Origin: an uncultured Saprospiraceae bacterium | GTDB taxonomy: Bacteria; Bacteroidota; Bacteroidia; Chitinophagales; Saprospiraceae | Assembly (NCBI GenBank): GCA_938022935.1 | Contig: CALIHL010000112.1 | Location: 1-57,752 of the forward strand | Direction: 5' to 3' | DNA length: 57,752 bases | In this document: positions 1-9,614 of the stretch, one piece after another | Numbering within the stretch: the stretch's first letter is position 1 | Layout: each line of letters begins with the position of its first letter | Notes under the pieces: generated by a model | Database searches by the model: none | What the model was told of the DNA's origin: nothing | Seen by the model: the letters and a program-made list of their open reading frames with translations, nothing else | Position numbers and translations under genes: made by a program

Positions 1-1758
1 CCAAAGCTCTTTTGCTTCAGTCTCGGCTGTACCAGTCATTCCAGAGAGCTTATGGTACATTCTAAAGTAGTTCTGCAAAGTCACCGTTGCATATGTCTGA
101 GTGATATCTCCTACTTTTACATTTTCTTTTGCCTCAAGCGCCTGGTGTAGTCCGTCAGAATATCGACGCCCTTCCATCATACGACCTGTCTGCTCATCTA
201 CAATTTTTACATTGCCATCTATAACAACATACTCTTCTTCTTTTTCAAAAAGGGTGTATGCTTTTAAGAGTTGACTGACTGCATGTAGCCGTCTTGATTT
301 TATAGAATAATCTTGGATCAAGTTGGTCCTTGCTTCTGATAGATCTTCTCCAGTTTCCTTTCCTTTTTCATCTAACATCTGCATCTCAGATGTGATATCG
401 GGCATGATAAAGAACTGTGCATCTGCCTCTCCTTTTGCAAGAAATTCTGCACCACCTTCTGCTAACTCTACATTTCTATTTTTCTCATCAATTGTAAAAA
501 GCAATGGCTCATCAACGATATGCATCCTCTTGGACTGCTCTTGCATATAAAAGTTCTCGGCCTTTTGCAAAGTTACTTTTACACCTTCTTCACTTAAGAA
601 CTTAATCAACGGACGATACTTTGGTAGTGCTCTAAAAGCACGTAGAAGATTCATCCCAGTTTCTCCTTCTTCATAACCCCTATCGCCTGCGGCAAAACCT
701 TTTTTGGCTTCTGCCAAATAGGAAGTTGCGAGTTTTCTTTGTGCAGCGATTAGTCTTTCTACTTTCGGTTTTAGCTCTTGATATTCTTGCTCTTCAGAAC
801 CTTTAGGTACTGGCCCAGATATAATAAGTGGCGTTCTTGCATCATCGATCAAGACAGAATCTACCTCATCTATCATGGCGAAGTGATGCTTGCCTTGTAC
901 GCGTTCTGACTCAGAACGTACCATGTTGTCTCTTAAGTAATCAAAACCAAATTCGTTATTGGTTCCGTATGTGATGTCACACTTATAAGCATTCACTCTT
1001 CCTGGAGAGTGCGGTTTGTACTTATCGATGCAGTCTACAGTCAGATATAAAAACTCAAATATCGGTCCTACCCACTCGCTATCCCTTTTTGCTAGGTAAT
1101 CATTGACAGTAATCACATGGACTCCTTGCCCACTTAGGCCATTTAAGTAGGCAGGTAGAGTTGCAACTAGTGTCTTTCCTTCACCCGTCTGCATCTCAGC
1201 GATTGTTCCTTTGTGCAGCACATTACCACCTATGAGCTGTACATCATAGTGTACCATATTCCAAGTTACATCTGCGCCTCCTGCTTTCCATGTGCTTTGC
1301 CATGTTGCTTGATTACCGTCTATAGTAACATGTTCTCGAGATGCTGCCATCTCTCTATCATGATCTGTAACGGTTACGGTTATACTATCGTTAGAACTAA
1401 ATCTTCTCGCTGTTTCTTTAACAACGGCGAAGGCTTCAGGTAACAACTCAGCGAGAATTTGCTCTAACGCTTCATCTCTTTCTTTCTTGAGCTCATCGAC
1501 TTCGTTGTACTTATCTTCTTTTAAAAGAATATTTGCCTCAGCGTCAATCTCCGCTTTAAGAGCCTCTATATCCTCGTCTATACCTTTAAGGTGCTCTGCT
1601 ATTCTGGCTCTAAAGTCGAGTGTCTTGTTACGTAAGTCATCATCGCTGATAGACTGGTATGAGGTGAAGTGATCATTGATTTCTTCGATCACACCACTAA
1701 ATGCTTTAACATCCCTATCGTGCTTCGTACCGAATACTTTCTTGATTATATTGAACAT
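1..1758 (-). CDS. secA: Preprotein translocase ATPase SecA (C-terminal part cut off by window edge)
   Basis: SecA is the ATP-driven motor that pushes unfolded preproteins through SecYEG. The 586 visible codons begin at ATG 1758 with MFNIIKKVFGTK. The first nucleotide-binding fold carries MQTGEGKT (about residues 189-196, Walker A) and the DEVD box in MIDEVDSVLIDDART. The visible part ends in the MTGTAETEAKE motif of the second helicase half. An extra charged stretch before residue 150 and a long stretch between the DEVD box and MTGTA (rich in Lys, Glu and aromatic residues) resemble the enlarged SecA of Bacteroidota, usually about 1,000-1,100 residues. The second NBD remainder, the scaffold and any C-terminal zinc tail lie outside the window. 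It is divergent from thrA, with 233 bp between. It would export the many signal-peptide proteins in this window. Confidence 0.97.
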   Translation of the reverse strand, partial: MFNIIKKVFGTKHDRDVKAFSGVIEEINDHFTSYQSISDDDLRNKTLDFRARIAEHLKGIDEDIEALKAEIDAEANILLKEDKYNEVDELKKERDEALEQILAELLPEAFAVVKETARRFSSNDSITVTVTDHDREMAASREHVTIDGNQATWQSTWKAGGADVTWNMVHYDVQLIGGNVLHKGTIAEMQTGEGKTLVATLPAYLNGLSGQGVHVITVNDYLAKRDSEWVGPIFEFLYLTVDCIDKYKPHSPGRVNAYKCDITYGTNNEFGFDYLRDNMVRSESERVQGKHHFAMIDEVDSVLIDDARTPLIISGPVPKGSEEQEYQELKPKVERLIAAQRKLATSYLAEAKKGFAAGDRGYEEGETGMNLLRAFRALPKYRPLIKFLSEEGVKVTLQKAENFYMQEQSKRMHIVDEPLLFTIDEKNRNVELAEGGAEFLAKGEADAQFFIMPDITSEMQMLDEKGKETGEDLSEARTNLIQDYSIKSRRLHAVSQLLKAYTLFEKEEEYVVIDGNVKIVDEQTGRMMEGRRYSDGLHQALEAKENVKVGDITQTYATVTLQNYFRMYHKLSGMTGTAETEAKELW

Positions 1759-1991
1759 GTAATTCTTTTATGCTTTGACTCTTGCGATAATTATTCCAAT
1801 CTCGCTGTTTTATGCCATGCTGTCACGAAAAGCTTCAAAGGTAAGCCATCGTCTATCTATGATGCCATAACGCTTTGGATAAATGATCAAAAGAAGACAG
1901 AATGACATGAATCGATCGGCATGATTAATGCTCCTAACTATCTACATTTGTGCGGTGCGATGTTAGCATCGTGACAATAACGTAGATCATC
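1759..1991. other. Divergent secA/thrA intergenic region
   Basis: This 233-bp gap holds the promoters of two divergent genes. A TACATTTG element at 1943-1950 suits thrA and a TACCTTTG element (minus strand) at 1836-1843 suits secA. Neither has a clear TTG at the expected upstream distance. A short dyad, CGATG-TTAG-CATCG, lies in the presumed thrA leader. A 32-codon minus-strand frame (MSFCLLLIIYPK... ending FEAFRDSMA) overlaps the area and looks like a possible gene remnant. I see no RNA gene here. Confidence 0.5.
1943..1950 (+). promoter_or_regulatory. Candidate -7 element for thrA
   Basis: TACATTTG matches the Bacteroidota -7 consensus TAnnTTTG. It would place transcription start near 1957 and give a leader of about 35 nt before the thrA ATG. 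No convincing -33 TTG is seen about 20 nt upstream, so this is a motif match only. Confidence 0.4.
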
Positions 1992-4448
1992 ATGAAAGTA
2001 TTGAAATTTGGAGGTACAAGTGTTGCCACTCCAGAGCGTATACGCAGTATAGGTGCGCTTATAGCAAAGCGGTATGCGAAAGAAGAAAGATTGACCATTG
2101 TCTTTTCGGCATTTGGAGGCGTTACAGATGTGTTGATAGAATGCGCCAAGCAAGCTGCTCAGGGCAATGAAGAATATATAGAAACATATAAGCAGTTACG
2201 AAAAAGGCATCAAGATGCTGCTAATGGCTTATTGGGCAGCGATAAAAAGACGCATGAGCAGATCATGGAAAACTTCGATGTTTTAAAAGATCTGCTGAAA
2301 GGTGTTCACCTTGTGAGAGAGGCTTCCCCCCGTACCATGGACTATATCCTCAGTTTTGGAGAGCTCAACTCTTCAATCATCATAGCAGCTTACTTCAGAA
2401 AGATAGGGATAAAGGCAGCGAGCTTAGATGCACGGACAGTCATAAAGACAAATAAAGATTTCGGACAAGCAAAGGTGAAGCATGATATCACTGAAGAGTT
2501 ACTCCAGGCTCATTATAGGGCTAACAAAGGAACGATCCAGGTTGTAACGGGATTTATCGCCTCTGATGTTGGTGGACTCACAACTACACTTGGTAGAGGA
2601 GGATCAGACTATACAGCTGCTATCATCTCAAGTGCGTTGAGTGCTGAAGTGTTAGAGATCTGGACAGATGTAGACGGTGTGCTTACATCTAACCCTAAAA
2701 TTGTCAAGAACGCCTACACTATACCTCAATTGAGTTATGATGAGGCCATGGAGATGTCTCACTTTGGAGCAAAAGTGATTTATCCACCAACTATACAGCC
2801 TGCGTTGAGCAAATCAATACCGATCTATATCAAAAACACCTTCAATCCAACTTTTGAGGGAACGTTAATCAATGATGATGTCTCGGTTTCAGGAAAAAGA
2901 AAAATCACTGGAGTAACGTCTATTACCGATATTGCTTTGATCACTTTGGAGGGTAGTGGTCTTATGGGCACACCAGGTATAGCAGCAAGACTTTTCTCTG
3001 CTTTGGGTAGAGACAAAGTCAATATTGTTATGATCACTCAAGCTTCCTCAGAGCATTCGATTTGCTTTGCTGTGAAAGAAGTTGATACCAAGAGAGCATT
3101 ATCATGTATCACAGAAGAGTTTCAAAAAGAGATAGAATCCGCTCTTGTTAAGCCGATTAAAGCTGAACGAGAACTTTCATTGGTTGCGGTAATCGGAGAG
3201 AAAATGAAAAGTGTCCCAGGTGTAAGTGGTAGTCTTTTTAAGGCGCTTGGAAACAATGGAATCAATGTAATAGCCATCGCTCAGGGGTCTTCTGAGTTGA
3301 ACATTTCATTTGCAATAAAAAGAAAAGACGAGCATAAAGCTTTGAATCTTGTACATGATGCTTTCTTTCTATCAGACCACAAGAGACTTAATCTCTACCT
3401 TGTAGGTGTTGGCTTGATAGGTGGTACTTTATTGAAACAAATAAAAGAACAACACACTTCACTTTTAGAAAGTAAGAGGTTAGATATTAGAGTCAATGGA
3501 ATTGCTAATTCTAAAAAGATGCTTTTTGATGAGAATGGTCTCGATCTTTCTAATTGGAAAGAAGCTCTTTTAGATAGCGGTGAGGAAATGACTTTTGAGA
3601 CCTTTGTTGAAAACATCCAAAACCATAATCTTGCAAACTCAATCTTTATAGATTGTACTGCCAATCACAATATCAAGGATCACTATGCGCGAGTGCTGCG
3701 ATCTAACATATCAATTACAACAGCTAACAAAGTAGCAGCCTCAGACAGTTATGATAGTTATAAAGGCTTGCATATGCTTGCGCTAAAGCACAATGTTCAC
3801 TTCTTATACGAGACCAATGTTGGTGCTGGGCTTCCAGTTCTTTCTACTCTTGATGGGTTAGTAAGGAGTGGTGATGTCGTAGAAAGTATAAAAGCTGTTA
3901 TATCAGGATCTCTCTCCTATATTTTCAATAATTATGATCCCTCTAAAAGCTTTAAGGAGTTAATCATTGAGGCAAGAGAAAAAGGATATACAGAGCCAGA
4001 CCCAAGAGATGATCTTTCTGGCCTTGATATCAAAAGAAAAATTATAATCTTAAGTAGGGTAGCAGGTTATAAAATAGAATCTGAAGACGTAACTATAGAG
4101 CCGCTTCTGCCAGAAGCATGTATGGAAGCAGAAACAATAGATAGCTTTTTCAAAGAGTTGGACAGACATGATGAGCACTTCAGAAGTTTAATTGAAGAGG
4201 CTCACGCTAAGGATGCAAAACTTAGATATGTTGCATCTTTAAAGGACGGACTTGCTTCTATTAATCTAGAAATGGTTACTAAAGAAAACCCATTTTATAA
4301 TCTTGCAAGTACTGATAATATGATCGTCTTTCATACAGCGAGGTACAAAGAAAGGCCGCTGGTGATACAAGGACCAGGCGCTGGTGCTGATGTTACAGCG
4401 GCTGGCGTATTTGCGGAGATCATACAATTGGGAAACACAGTAGCATAG
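1992..4448 (+). CDS. thrA: Bifunctional aspartate kinase / homoserine dehydrogenase
   Basis: This fused enzyme catalyses the first step (aspartate to aspartyl phosphate) and third step (aspartate semialdehyde to homoserine) of threonine and methionine synthesis. The kinase half starts with KFGGTSV (residues 5-11) and has GRGGSDYTA. Two ACT-type regulatory segments follow (around LEGSGLMGTPGIAARLFSAL and VGEKM-like VIGEKMKSVPGVSG). The dehydrogenase half has a VGVGLIGGTLL dinucleotide-binding loop and the ITTANKVAAS segment. At 818 residues it is as long as E. coli ThrA. Allosteric control by threonine is expected from the ACT domains. The usual partners thrB and thrC do not follow: lon is next, 127 bp downstream, so in this window the gene stands alone. 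Confidence 0.95.
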   Translation: MKVLKFGGTSVATPERIRSIGALIAKRYAKEERLTIVFSAFGGVTDVLIECAKQAAQGNEEYIETYKQLRKRHQDAANGLLGSDKKTHEQIMENFDVLKDLLKGVHLVREASPRTMDYILSFGELNSSIIIAAYFRKIGIKAASLDARTVIKTNKDFGQAKVKHDITEELLQAHYRANKGTIQVVTGFIASDVGGLTTTLGRGGSDYTAAIISSALSAEVLEIWTDVDGVLTSNPKIVKNAYTIPQLSYDEAMEMSHFGAKVIYPPTIQPALSKSIPIYIKNTFNPTFEGTLINDDVSVSGKRKITGVTSITDIALITLEGSGLMGTPGIAARLFSALGRDKVNIVMITQASSEHSICFAVKEVDTKRALSCITEEFQKEIESALVKPIKAERELSLVAVIGEKMKSVPGVSGSLFKALGNNGINVIAIAQGSSELNISFAIKRKDEHKALNLVHDAFFLSDHKRLNLYLVGVGLIGGTLLKQIKEQHTSLLESKRLDIRVNGIANSKKMLFDENGLDLSNWKEALLDSGEEMTFETFVENIQNHNLANSIFIDCTANHNIKDHYARVLRSNISITTANKVAASDSYDSYKGLHMLALKHNVHFLYETNVGAGLPVLSTLDGLVRSGDVVESIKAVISGSLSYIFNNYDPSKSFKELIIEAREKGYTEPDPRDDLSGLDIKRKIIILSRVAGYKIESEDVTIEPLLPEACMEAETIDSFFKELDRHDEHFRSLIEEAHAKDAKLRYVASLKDGLASINLEMVTKENPFYNLASTDNMIVFHTARYKERPLVIQGPGAGADVTAAGVFAEIIQLGNTVA

Positions 4449-4575
4449 ATTCATCTGCCAATCTGGCTGAATTGATCCCTTTTTCTTGGTATTTTGTGAC
4501 ATACGGGCAGGATTAAGTTCGTTTTCATGAGTGGAATAGATATTGACAATAGTATCTTCCGACTAACAACATTAT

Positions 4576-6981
4576 ATGTTCAACGATCTTTTCTTTCTTG
4601 ACCACCTTTCTGACGATTCAGAGTTTCCTCCCATTATTAGTTTTAATGCAGGAGACGAAGAGGATAAGAATGTCACTTACCCTGACAACCTTCCTATTTT
4701 AGCCCTTAAGAATACTGTATTGTACCCAGGGGTTGTACTTCCCATAACCATAGGAAGAGATAAGTCTATCAAGGCAGTAAAGAAGGCCCATGATGATGGT
4801 AAGTATATAGCCGTCTTATCACAAAAGGATGTAGAAAACGAAGACCCAGCGTCTGAGGATTTATATGAAGTTGGTACCATAGCTAAGATCATCAAGATGT
4901 TGAAGATGCCTGATGGTAGTACTACAGCTATCCTGCATGGTCGGATCAGATGTACAAAGTCAGTTTTAACGCAAGATGACCCTTATCTAAGAGGAGACTT
5001 TGAGATACTCAATGACATAGAAGCAAGTGATAAACTGGAGTTTGAAGCAGTGATTGCTTCCATTAAAGATAAAGCATCAAAGATCATCGAACTTTCTCCA
5101 CAGATACCATCGGAAGCGTCATCTATGCTTGACAATATGTCAAGTCCATCATTTTTGATCAACTTCATCGCATCTAATCTTAATCTCGATGTCCCTCAGA
5201 AGCAAGAGATGTTGGAGATCTCTAACACTTCAGATCGAGGTCAAAAGGCGCTGTCTCATCTTGATGCTCAGCTCCAACTGCTTGAGTTGAGATCCAAGAT
5301 TGAAAACAAGGTTAGAACAGATATAGAAAAACAACAGCGCGATTACTTTTTGAATCAGCAGCTAAAGACGATACAAGAAGAGTTAGGCCAGAACCCTCAG
5401 CAAGCTGAGATCAACCAATTAGCGAAGAGAGCAAAGGACAAAAAGTGGCCAACTTATGCTAAAGATCAATTCTTAAAAGAACTCAATAAAGCAAAGAGAA
5501 TCAATCCTCAAGTTGCAGAATACTCCGTAACACTCAATTATCTCGAGATGATGTTAGATCTCCCATGGGAGACTTACACAGAGGACAACTTCGATCTTCA
5601 GAGAGTTCGTAAGGTCTTGGACAAAGATCATTATGGCTTAAGAGAAGTTAAGGAGCGCATAATTGAGCACCTTGCAGTTCTGAAACTGAAAGGAGATATG
5701 AAAGCTCCTATCATCTGTCTCGTGGGTCCTCCAGGAGTGGGTAAGACTTCTCTGGGTAAGTCTATAGCCAAGGCGTTAAAGAGAAACTTTGTTAGGATGT
5801 CACTTGGTGGGCTTCATGACGAGAGTGAGATAAGAGGACATCGCAAGACATATATAGGTGCGATGCCTGGTCGTATCATTAAGTCATTAAAGAAGACGGG
5901 TTCTTCTAACCCAGTATTTATCCTTGACGAGATAGATAAGATTGGAAAAGACTTTCGTGGAGACCCTTCGTCGGCCCTATTGGAGGTTTTGGATCCGGAG
6001 CAGAACGGTACATTTTATGACAATTACCTTGATCTTGAGTATGATCTCTCGAAGGTGATGTTTATCGCTACTGCAAATTCTCTAAATACTATTCAACCGG
6101 CTCTTCTTGATCGTATGGAGATCATCCATATCAGTGGATACTCAACAGAAGAAAAGCTACATATAGCGCAGAAGCACCTAGTCCCTCAAGAAAGAGAAGC
6201 ACATGGCTTAAAAGCTAAGCACATCAATCTGTCCAAGACTGTGATCGAACAGGTGATCCAAGATTATACAAGAGAGTCTGGAGTAAGATCTTTGAGTAGA
6301 CGTCTTGCAGGTGTAATGAGGCATACGGCCAAGAGGATCGCTATGGATGAAGAAGAGAAAGTAACGATCAAAAGAGAAGATCTGGTTACTATCCTTGGAC
6401 CATCTAAGTTCTCAAGAGACAAATACGCGAAGCTTAAGATACCAGGGATAGCCGTTGGTCTTGCTTGGACCCAAGTCGGTGGTGATGTACTTTATATAGA
6501 AGCGAGTATAAGTAAAGGAAAAGGCAAGCTCACCCTTACGGGAAATCTCGGAGACGTCATGAAAGAGTCTGCCACGACAGCACTTAGCTACATCAAGAGC
6601 AATGCTGAGTCCTTAGGCATCGACCATAGGGTCTTTGAAGAAAATGATCTTCACATCCACGTGCCGCAAGGGGCAATACCTAAGGATGGACCAAGCGCAG
6701 GGGTTACGATGCTTTCTGCTATCACTTCGATTCTTAAGAATAAGCCGATTCAACCTTATTTGGCGATGACCGGAGAGATAACACTTAGAGGACAAGTACT
6801 GCCTGTTGGGGGTATCAAAGAAAAGATTTTGGCCGCCAAGAGGTCAGGCATAAAAAAAATCTTGCTATGTGCCGAGAATCAAAAGCATATAGATGAGATT
6901 CTGCCAGAATTTATAAAAGACATGGAGTTTATCTACGTCGAGAAAATGGAAGAAGTGTTACAGCATGCACTTGCATTATAG
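4576..6981 (+). CDS. lon: ATP-dependent serine protease Lon
   Basis: Lon unfolds and degrades damaged and regulatory proteins in the cytoplasm. Visible parts are an N-terminal substrate-binding LON domain ([19 protein letters not shown]), a coiled-coil segment, an AAA+ module with Walker A GPPGVGKT (384-391) and Walker [10 protein letters not shown], and a C-terminal protease domain. The last carries the catalytic Ser707 in [11 protein letters not shown] and the lysine of GGIKEK near residue 750. The 801 residues match the usual length. The 127-bp upstream gap shows no obvious TAnnTTTG box, and no CIRCE-like heat-shock operator was recognised. The protein ends cleanly in LQHALAL. Confidence 0.97.
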   Translation: MFNDLFFLDHLSDDSEFPPIISFNAGDEEDKNVTYPDNLPILALKNTVLYPGVVLPITIGRDKSIKAVKKAHDDGKYIAVLSQKDVENEDPASEDLYEVGTIAKIIKMLKMPDGSTTAILHGRIRCTKSVLTQDDPYLRGDFEILNDIEASDKLEFEAVIASIKDKASKIIELSPQIPSEASSMLDNMSSPSFLINFIASNLNLDVPQKQEMLEISNTSDRGQKALSHLDAQLQLLELRSKIENKVRTDIEKQQRDYFLNQQLKTIQEELGQNPQQAEINQLAKRAKDKKWPTYAKDQFLKELNKAKRINPQVAEYSVTLNYLEMMLDLPWETYTEDNFDLQRVRKVLDKDHYGLREVKERIIEHLAVLKLKGDMKAPIICLVGPPGVGKTSLGKSIAKALKRNFVRMSLGGLHDESEIRGHRKTYIGAMPGRIIKSLKKTGSSNPVFILDEIDKIGKDFRGDPSSALLEVLDPEQNGTFYDNYLDLEYDLSKVMFIATANSLNTIQPALLDRMEIIHISGYSTEEKLHIAQKHLVPQEREAHGLKAKHINLSKTVIEQVIQDYTRESGVRSLSRRLAGVMRHTAKRIAMDEEEKVTIKREDLVTILGPSKFSRDKYAKLKIPGIAVGLAWTQVGGDVLYIEASISKGKGKLTLTGNLGDVMKESATTALSYIKSNAESLGIDHRVFEENDLHIHVPQGAIPKDGPSAGVTMLSAITSILKNKPIQPYLAMTGEITLRGQVLPVGGIKEKILAAKRSGIKKILLCAENQKHIDEILPEFIKDMEFIYVEKMEEVLQHALAL

Positions 6982-7045
6982 GCGTTAAATGCCTGTTAAA
7001 AGTCAATTGCGATGGTTCTTGAGCATGGTTGAGGCGTTTAATGCT

Positions 7046-7053
7046 TAACTTTG
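7046..7053 (+). promoter_or_regulatory. TAnnTTTG match just before the next gene
   Basis: TAACTTTG matches the Bacteroidota -7 consensus, but it sits only 6 nt before ATG 7060. If used, the transcript would start at about the ATG (leaderless). A TTG at 7029-7031 is too close for a standard -33. This may be a chance match. Confidence 0.25.
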
Positions 7054-7059
7054 TTTAAG

Positions 7060-7689
7060 ATGTCATCATTAAAATCCTACTTACTCCTTGGCTTTTTACT
7101 TCTATCAGGAGCTTTGTTTGCCCAAGATGAGGCTAAGGTTGTTCAGCTCTCTGGTCAGATTGCAGATGAGCGAGGAGTTACGCCACTCTATACCAATGTC
7201 TCTGTTAAAGGAACCAGTAGAGGAACAGTTTGTAGGATAGATGGCTTTTACTCATTGCCTGTAAGGGAGAATGAAGTTGTTATCTTCAGTAGAATAGGAT
7301 TTATAAATCAGGAGTATCAAGTGCCTAATAATGTTGATGGGACCTTAATCTCTAAAGATATCATCCTTAAAAAAGATACGCTGTTCTTGCCAGAAGCGGT
7401 TATCGCTCCATGGCCGGATCGCGACTTTTTTGAAATAGAATTTTTGGCCCTAGAAGTTGATAACTATCTCGAAGACATAGCATATGAAAACCTGTCACCA
7501 GCCAAATTAGAAATCCTAAAGCAAGTACTTCCAGTAGATGGAACAGAAGTATCTCGAGTAGAATTACAAAAGACTGCTCAAGCATATTATTCTGCTGGTC
7601 AGTTTAGACCACAGAACATATTTAATCCTCTTTCTTGGAAAAAATTCATCGAAGCTATACGTCGCGGAGATTATAAAAAGAAGAAGTAA
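7060..7689 (+). CDS. Exported protein with carboxypeptidase-regulatory-like domain
   Basis: The 209-residue product starts with a classical signal peptide (MSSLKSYLLLGFLLLSGALFAQ) and should enter the periplasm or outer membrane. Residues about 28-110 (VVQLSGQIADERGVTPLYTN, GTSRGTVCRIDGFYSL, VIFSRIGF) form the beta-sandwich CarboxypepD_reg-like domain that often precedes TonB-dependent receptors in Bacteroidota. No receptor plug or barrel follows. The rest is helical, without a known family, and ends in a lysine tail. A TTG nine bases upstream (7051) is a possible alternative start; I chose the ATG because the signal peptide then has normal length. It is convergent with lgt, five bases away. 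The function is unknown. Confidence 0.75.
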   Translation: MSSLKSYLLLGFLLLSGALFAQDEAKVVQLSGQIADERGVTPLYTNVSVKGTSRGTVCRIDGFYSLPVRENEVVIFSRIGFINQEYQVPNNVDGTLISKDIILKKDTLFLPEAVIAPWPDRDFFEIEFLALEVDNYLEDIAYENLSPAKLEILKQVLPVDGTEVSRVELQKTAQAYYSAGQFRPQNIFNPLSWKKFIEAIRRGDYKKKK

Positions 7690-7694
7690 CTTTT

Positions 7695-8867
7695 TTAAGC
7701 AGTCATGATGACCGGCTTGTCTCTTCTATTATACCAGTAAATCATCCCGATAATTCCTGCTACAAACACGCCGATAGATATAATCTGTGCTTGGGATAAT
7801 TGAAAACCAAGAAAGTCATATCTCGGATTAACACGTATGTACTCTATTAGAAACCGCTCTACGCTCATCAACATAGCGTACAAGAAAAATATAAAACCTG
7901 TAAACTTGATTCTATTTCTAAGCACCCAAAGAATTATAAAAATCAAAACACTTCCTATAACTTCATAAATGGGTGTTGGAAACACACCAGCCCCTAATTT
8001 TCTACAATACTTATCAGTACAACCTTCTATTGCAACGCCTTCGTTGAGCACGTTGTGCGGATAGTCATATGACCACATCCAATCAGGAAATATAAACCAT
8101 CCCGGTTTTGCCAGTTCATTGATGATACCCCAGTCTCCATCTCCAGATAGCTGACATCCTAATCTGCCTACAGCATAGCCAAGGATCAGCGCTGGCGCTA
8201 TACCATCCATCACATGGATCGGTGGTATCTTATGACTCTTTACAAAGATATAGTTAGCGATAAAGGCTAAGATGAGTCCTCCATAGATTGTCAATCCACT
8301 ACCTGAAAATAGCTGACCAATAGGATCGCTCCAGAATGAATCAAGATTTTCTAAAATAGAAAAAAGTCGAGCGCCAAGTAATCCAAAAATAGCAGCAATC
8401 ACGGTTATATCACCGATTCTTTGATAAGGGTACGTTACTCTTTTTACAATCTTAGGTTGTTCTAATTTGCTTTTTTGACCTTGCCAGAATGTATAGCCAC
8501 CAAAAGCGGCCAATCCAAGCACGGCAATCATCCAGTTGCCTTGACTTGAGAAAACCATCCCTGCAGCGTTATCCTTAAATGCAGCAAAATCTCCCATGAT
8601 GATGGGTAGCTTAAAACCAAGGATAAATCCAAATAATCCATTGAGTAATACCTCACTCCACTTCGCTCCTGTACCAACTTGTTCTTCAGAAGTAATCGGT
8701 ATCAAGAGTCCCTCTGCTTCTTTTCTTTTTAGCTCCTTATATAAAATGTAGGCAGCCGTAAGAAATGTTAAGCCCAGCATGAGGCCAAACATCTGAACTA
8801 TAGAAAAGGCATTGTCCCTAGCTGTGCCAAAAAGATCATGAAGTAGATAGGATAAATTGGGATACAT
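7695..8867 (-). CDS. lgt: Prolipoprotein diacylglyceryl transferase
   Basis: Lgt moves diacylglycerol from phosphatidylglycerol to the lipobox cysteine of prolipoproteins in the inner membrane, the first step of lipoprotein maturation. The 390-residue protein has about seven or eight membrane segments. The Lgt signature region is AVGRLGCQLSGDGDWG (about 232-247), and the late arginine motif is ERFLIEYIRVNPRY. It is longer than the usual 270-300 residues because of an extra region between residues 45 and 150. The segment matching the HGGL motif of E. coli reads YGGL (Tyr195). Substrates encoded nearby would include the M23 and DUF4270 lipoproteins. It is the last gene of a minus-strand run after comF (59-bp gap). 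Confidence 0.93.
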   Translation of the reverse strand: MYPNLSYLLHDLFGTARDNAFSIVQMFGLMLGLTFLTAAYILYKELKRKEAEGLLIPITSEEQVGTGAKWSEVLLNGLFGFILGFKLPIIMGDFAAFKDNAAGMVFSSQGNWMIAVLGLAAFGGYTFWQGQKSKLEQPKIVKRVTYPYQRIGDITVIAAIFGLLGARLFSILENLDSFWSDPIGQLFSGSGLTIYGGLILAFIANYIFVKSHKIPPIHVMDGIAPALILGYAVGRLGCQLSGDGDWGIINELAKPGWFIFPDWMWSYDYPHNVLNEGVAIEGCTDKYCRKLGAGVFPTPIYEVIGSVLIFIILWVLRNRIKFTGFIFFLYAMLMSVERFLIEYIRVNPRYDFLGFQLSQAQIISIGVFVAGIIGMIYWYNRRDKPVIMTA

Positions 8868-8926
8868 AACGTGTCGCTTTCAGAGCCGCAAGGTAATAGA
8901 AAACCAGCATGAGCCCCAATAGTCAA

Positions 8927-9610
8927 TTATATACTTACGCCGAGCGATGTAACGATTACTTTAGTAGGGGACTTCTTGATGAGCTGAGCATAGCAAGCGC
9001 TGATAGTGGATCCAGTTGTGATCACATCGTCTATCAGGATGATATGACTTAAGTGTTCTTCGTTTTTATCAAGGCCAAACGAATGTTTAAGTGCTTCTGA
9101 TCGCTCTTTTCTATCTTTGGCTGTCTGAGACTTATCGTGTTTAGTCCTGATTAAGTGATTGTTAATGATGGGGATGTTCTTCACTGAAGCAAACCCTTTA
9201 GCTATCTCTTCTGCTTGATTATAGCCGCGTTCTCTTTTTCTTTTCTTGTGAATAGGAACGGGCACAATGACATAGTTAGATAAGTCTTGATCGTGGAAGA
9301 CTTTTTCTGCCAACAGTGTACCAAGATGTTTGGCCATGCGAAACTGCCCTTCGTACTTGATCCGATGGATCATTTCTGCTACATGAGAGTCTTTGGTGAA
9401 GTAAAAGAGTGCACTGTAGTCAGTAATTTCATCTGGGAAGAAGTCCTTTCCTTCTAGAGCAGCAAAGGCATCTTTTGGAGAATCTACATATGGTAATCGC
9501 TCTTGACAAGAGAGACAGAAAAGTTGATTATTAAGTGGTTCGTATTCGCGACAAGCATAGCAGAGGTTAGGAAAAATGAGACCTAAAACCGTGTCGATAT
9601 ATCTTTTCAC
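8927..9610 (-). CDS. comF: ComF family phosphoribosyltransferase-like protein
   Basis: ComF proteins are linked to DNA uptake in competent bacteria and carry a phosphoribosyltransferase fold. Four cysteines (17, 20, 32, 35) form a probable N-terminal zinc finger. The C-terminal domain holds the PRPP-binding loop HIILIDDVITTGSTIS. The length of 227 residues is normal. The start is GTG at 9610 (VKRYIDTVLGLIFP), four bases after the upstream TM2 gene, so the genes are probably co-transcribed. No other competence genes are in the window, so a role in transformation is inferred from the family only. Confidence 0.9.
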   Translation of the reverse strand: MKRYIDTVLGLIFPNLCYACREYEPLNNQLFCLSCQERLPYVDSPKDAFAALEGKDFFPDEITDYSALFYFTKDSHVAEMIHRIKYEGQFRMAKHLGTLLAEKVFHDQDLSNYVIVPVPIHKKRKRERGYNQAEEIAKGFASVKNIPIINNHLIRTKHDKSQTAKDRKERSEALKHSFGLDKNEEHLSHIILIDDVITTGSTISACYAQLIKKSPTKVIVTSLGVSI

Positions 9611-9614
9611 TTGT

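Noticed and set aside
1912..1990. Threonine leader peptide attenuator before thrA
   Set aside because: No short frame with runs of Thr or Ile codons and no terminator hairpin with a T-run are present.
4449..4575. Heat-shock or sigma-54 promoter before lon
   Set aside because: CTGGCTGAATTGAT only loosely resembles sigma-54 spacing and lacks the GC dinucleotide. No CIRCE repeat was found.
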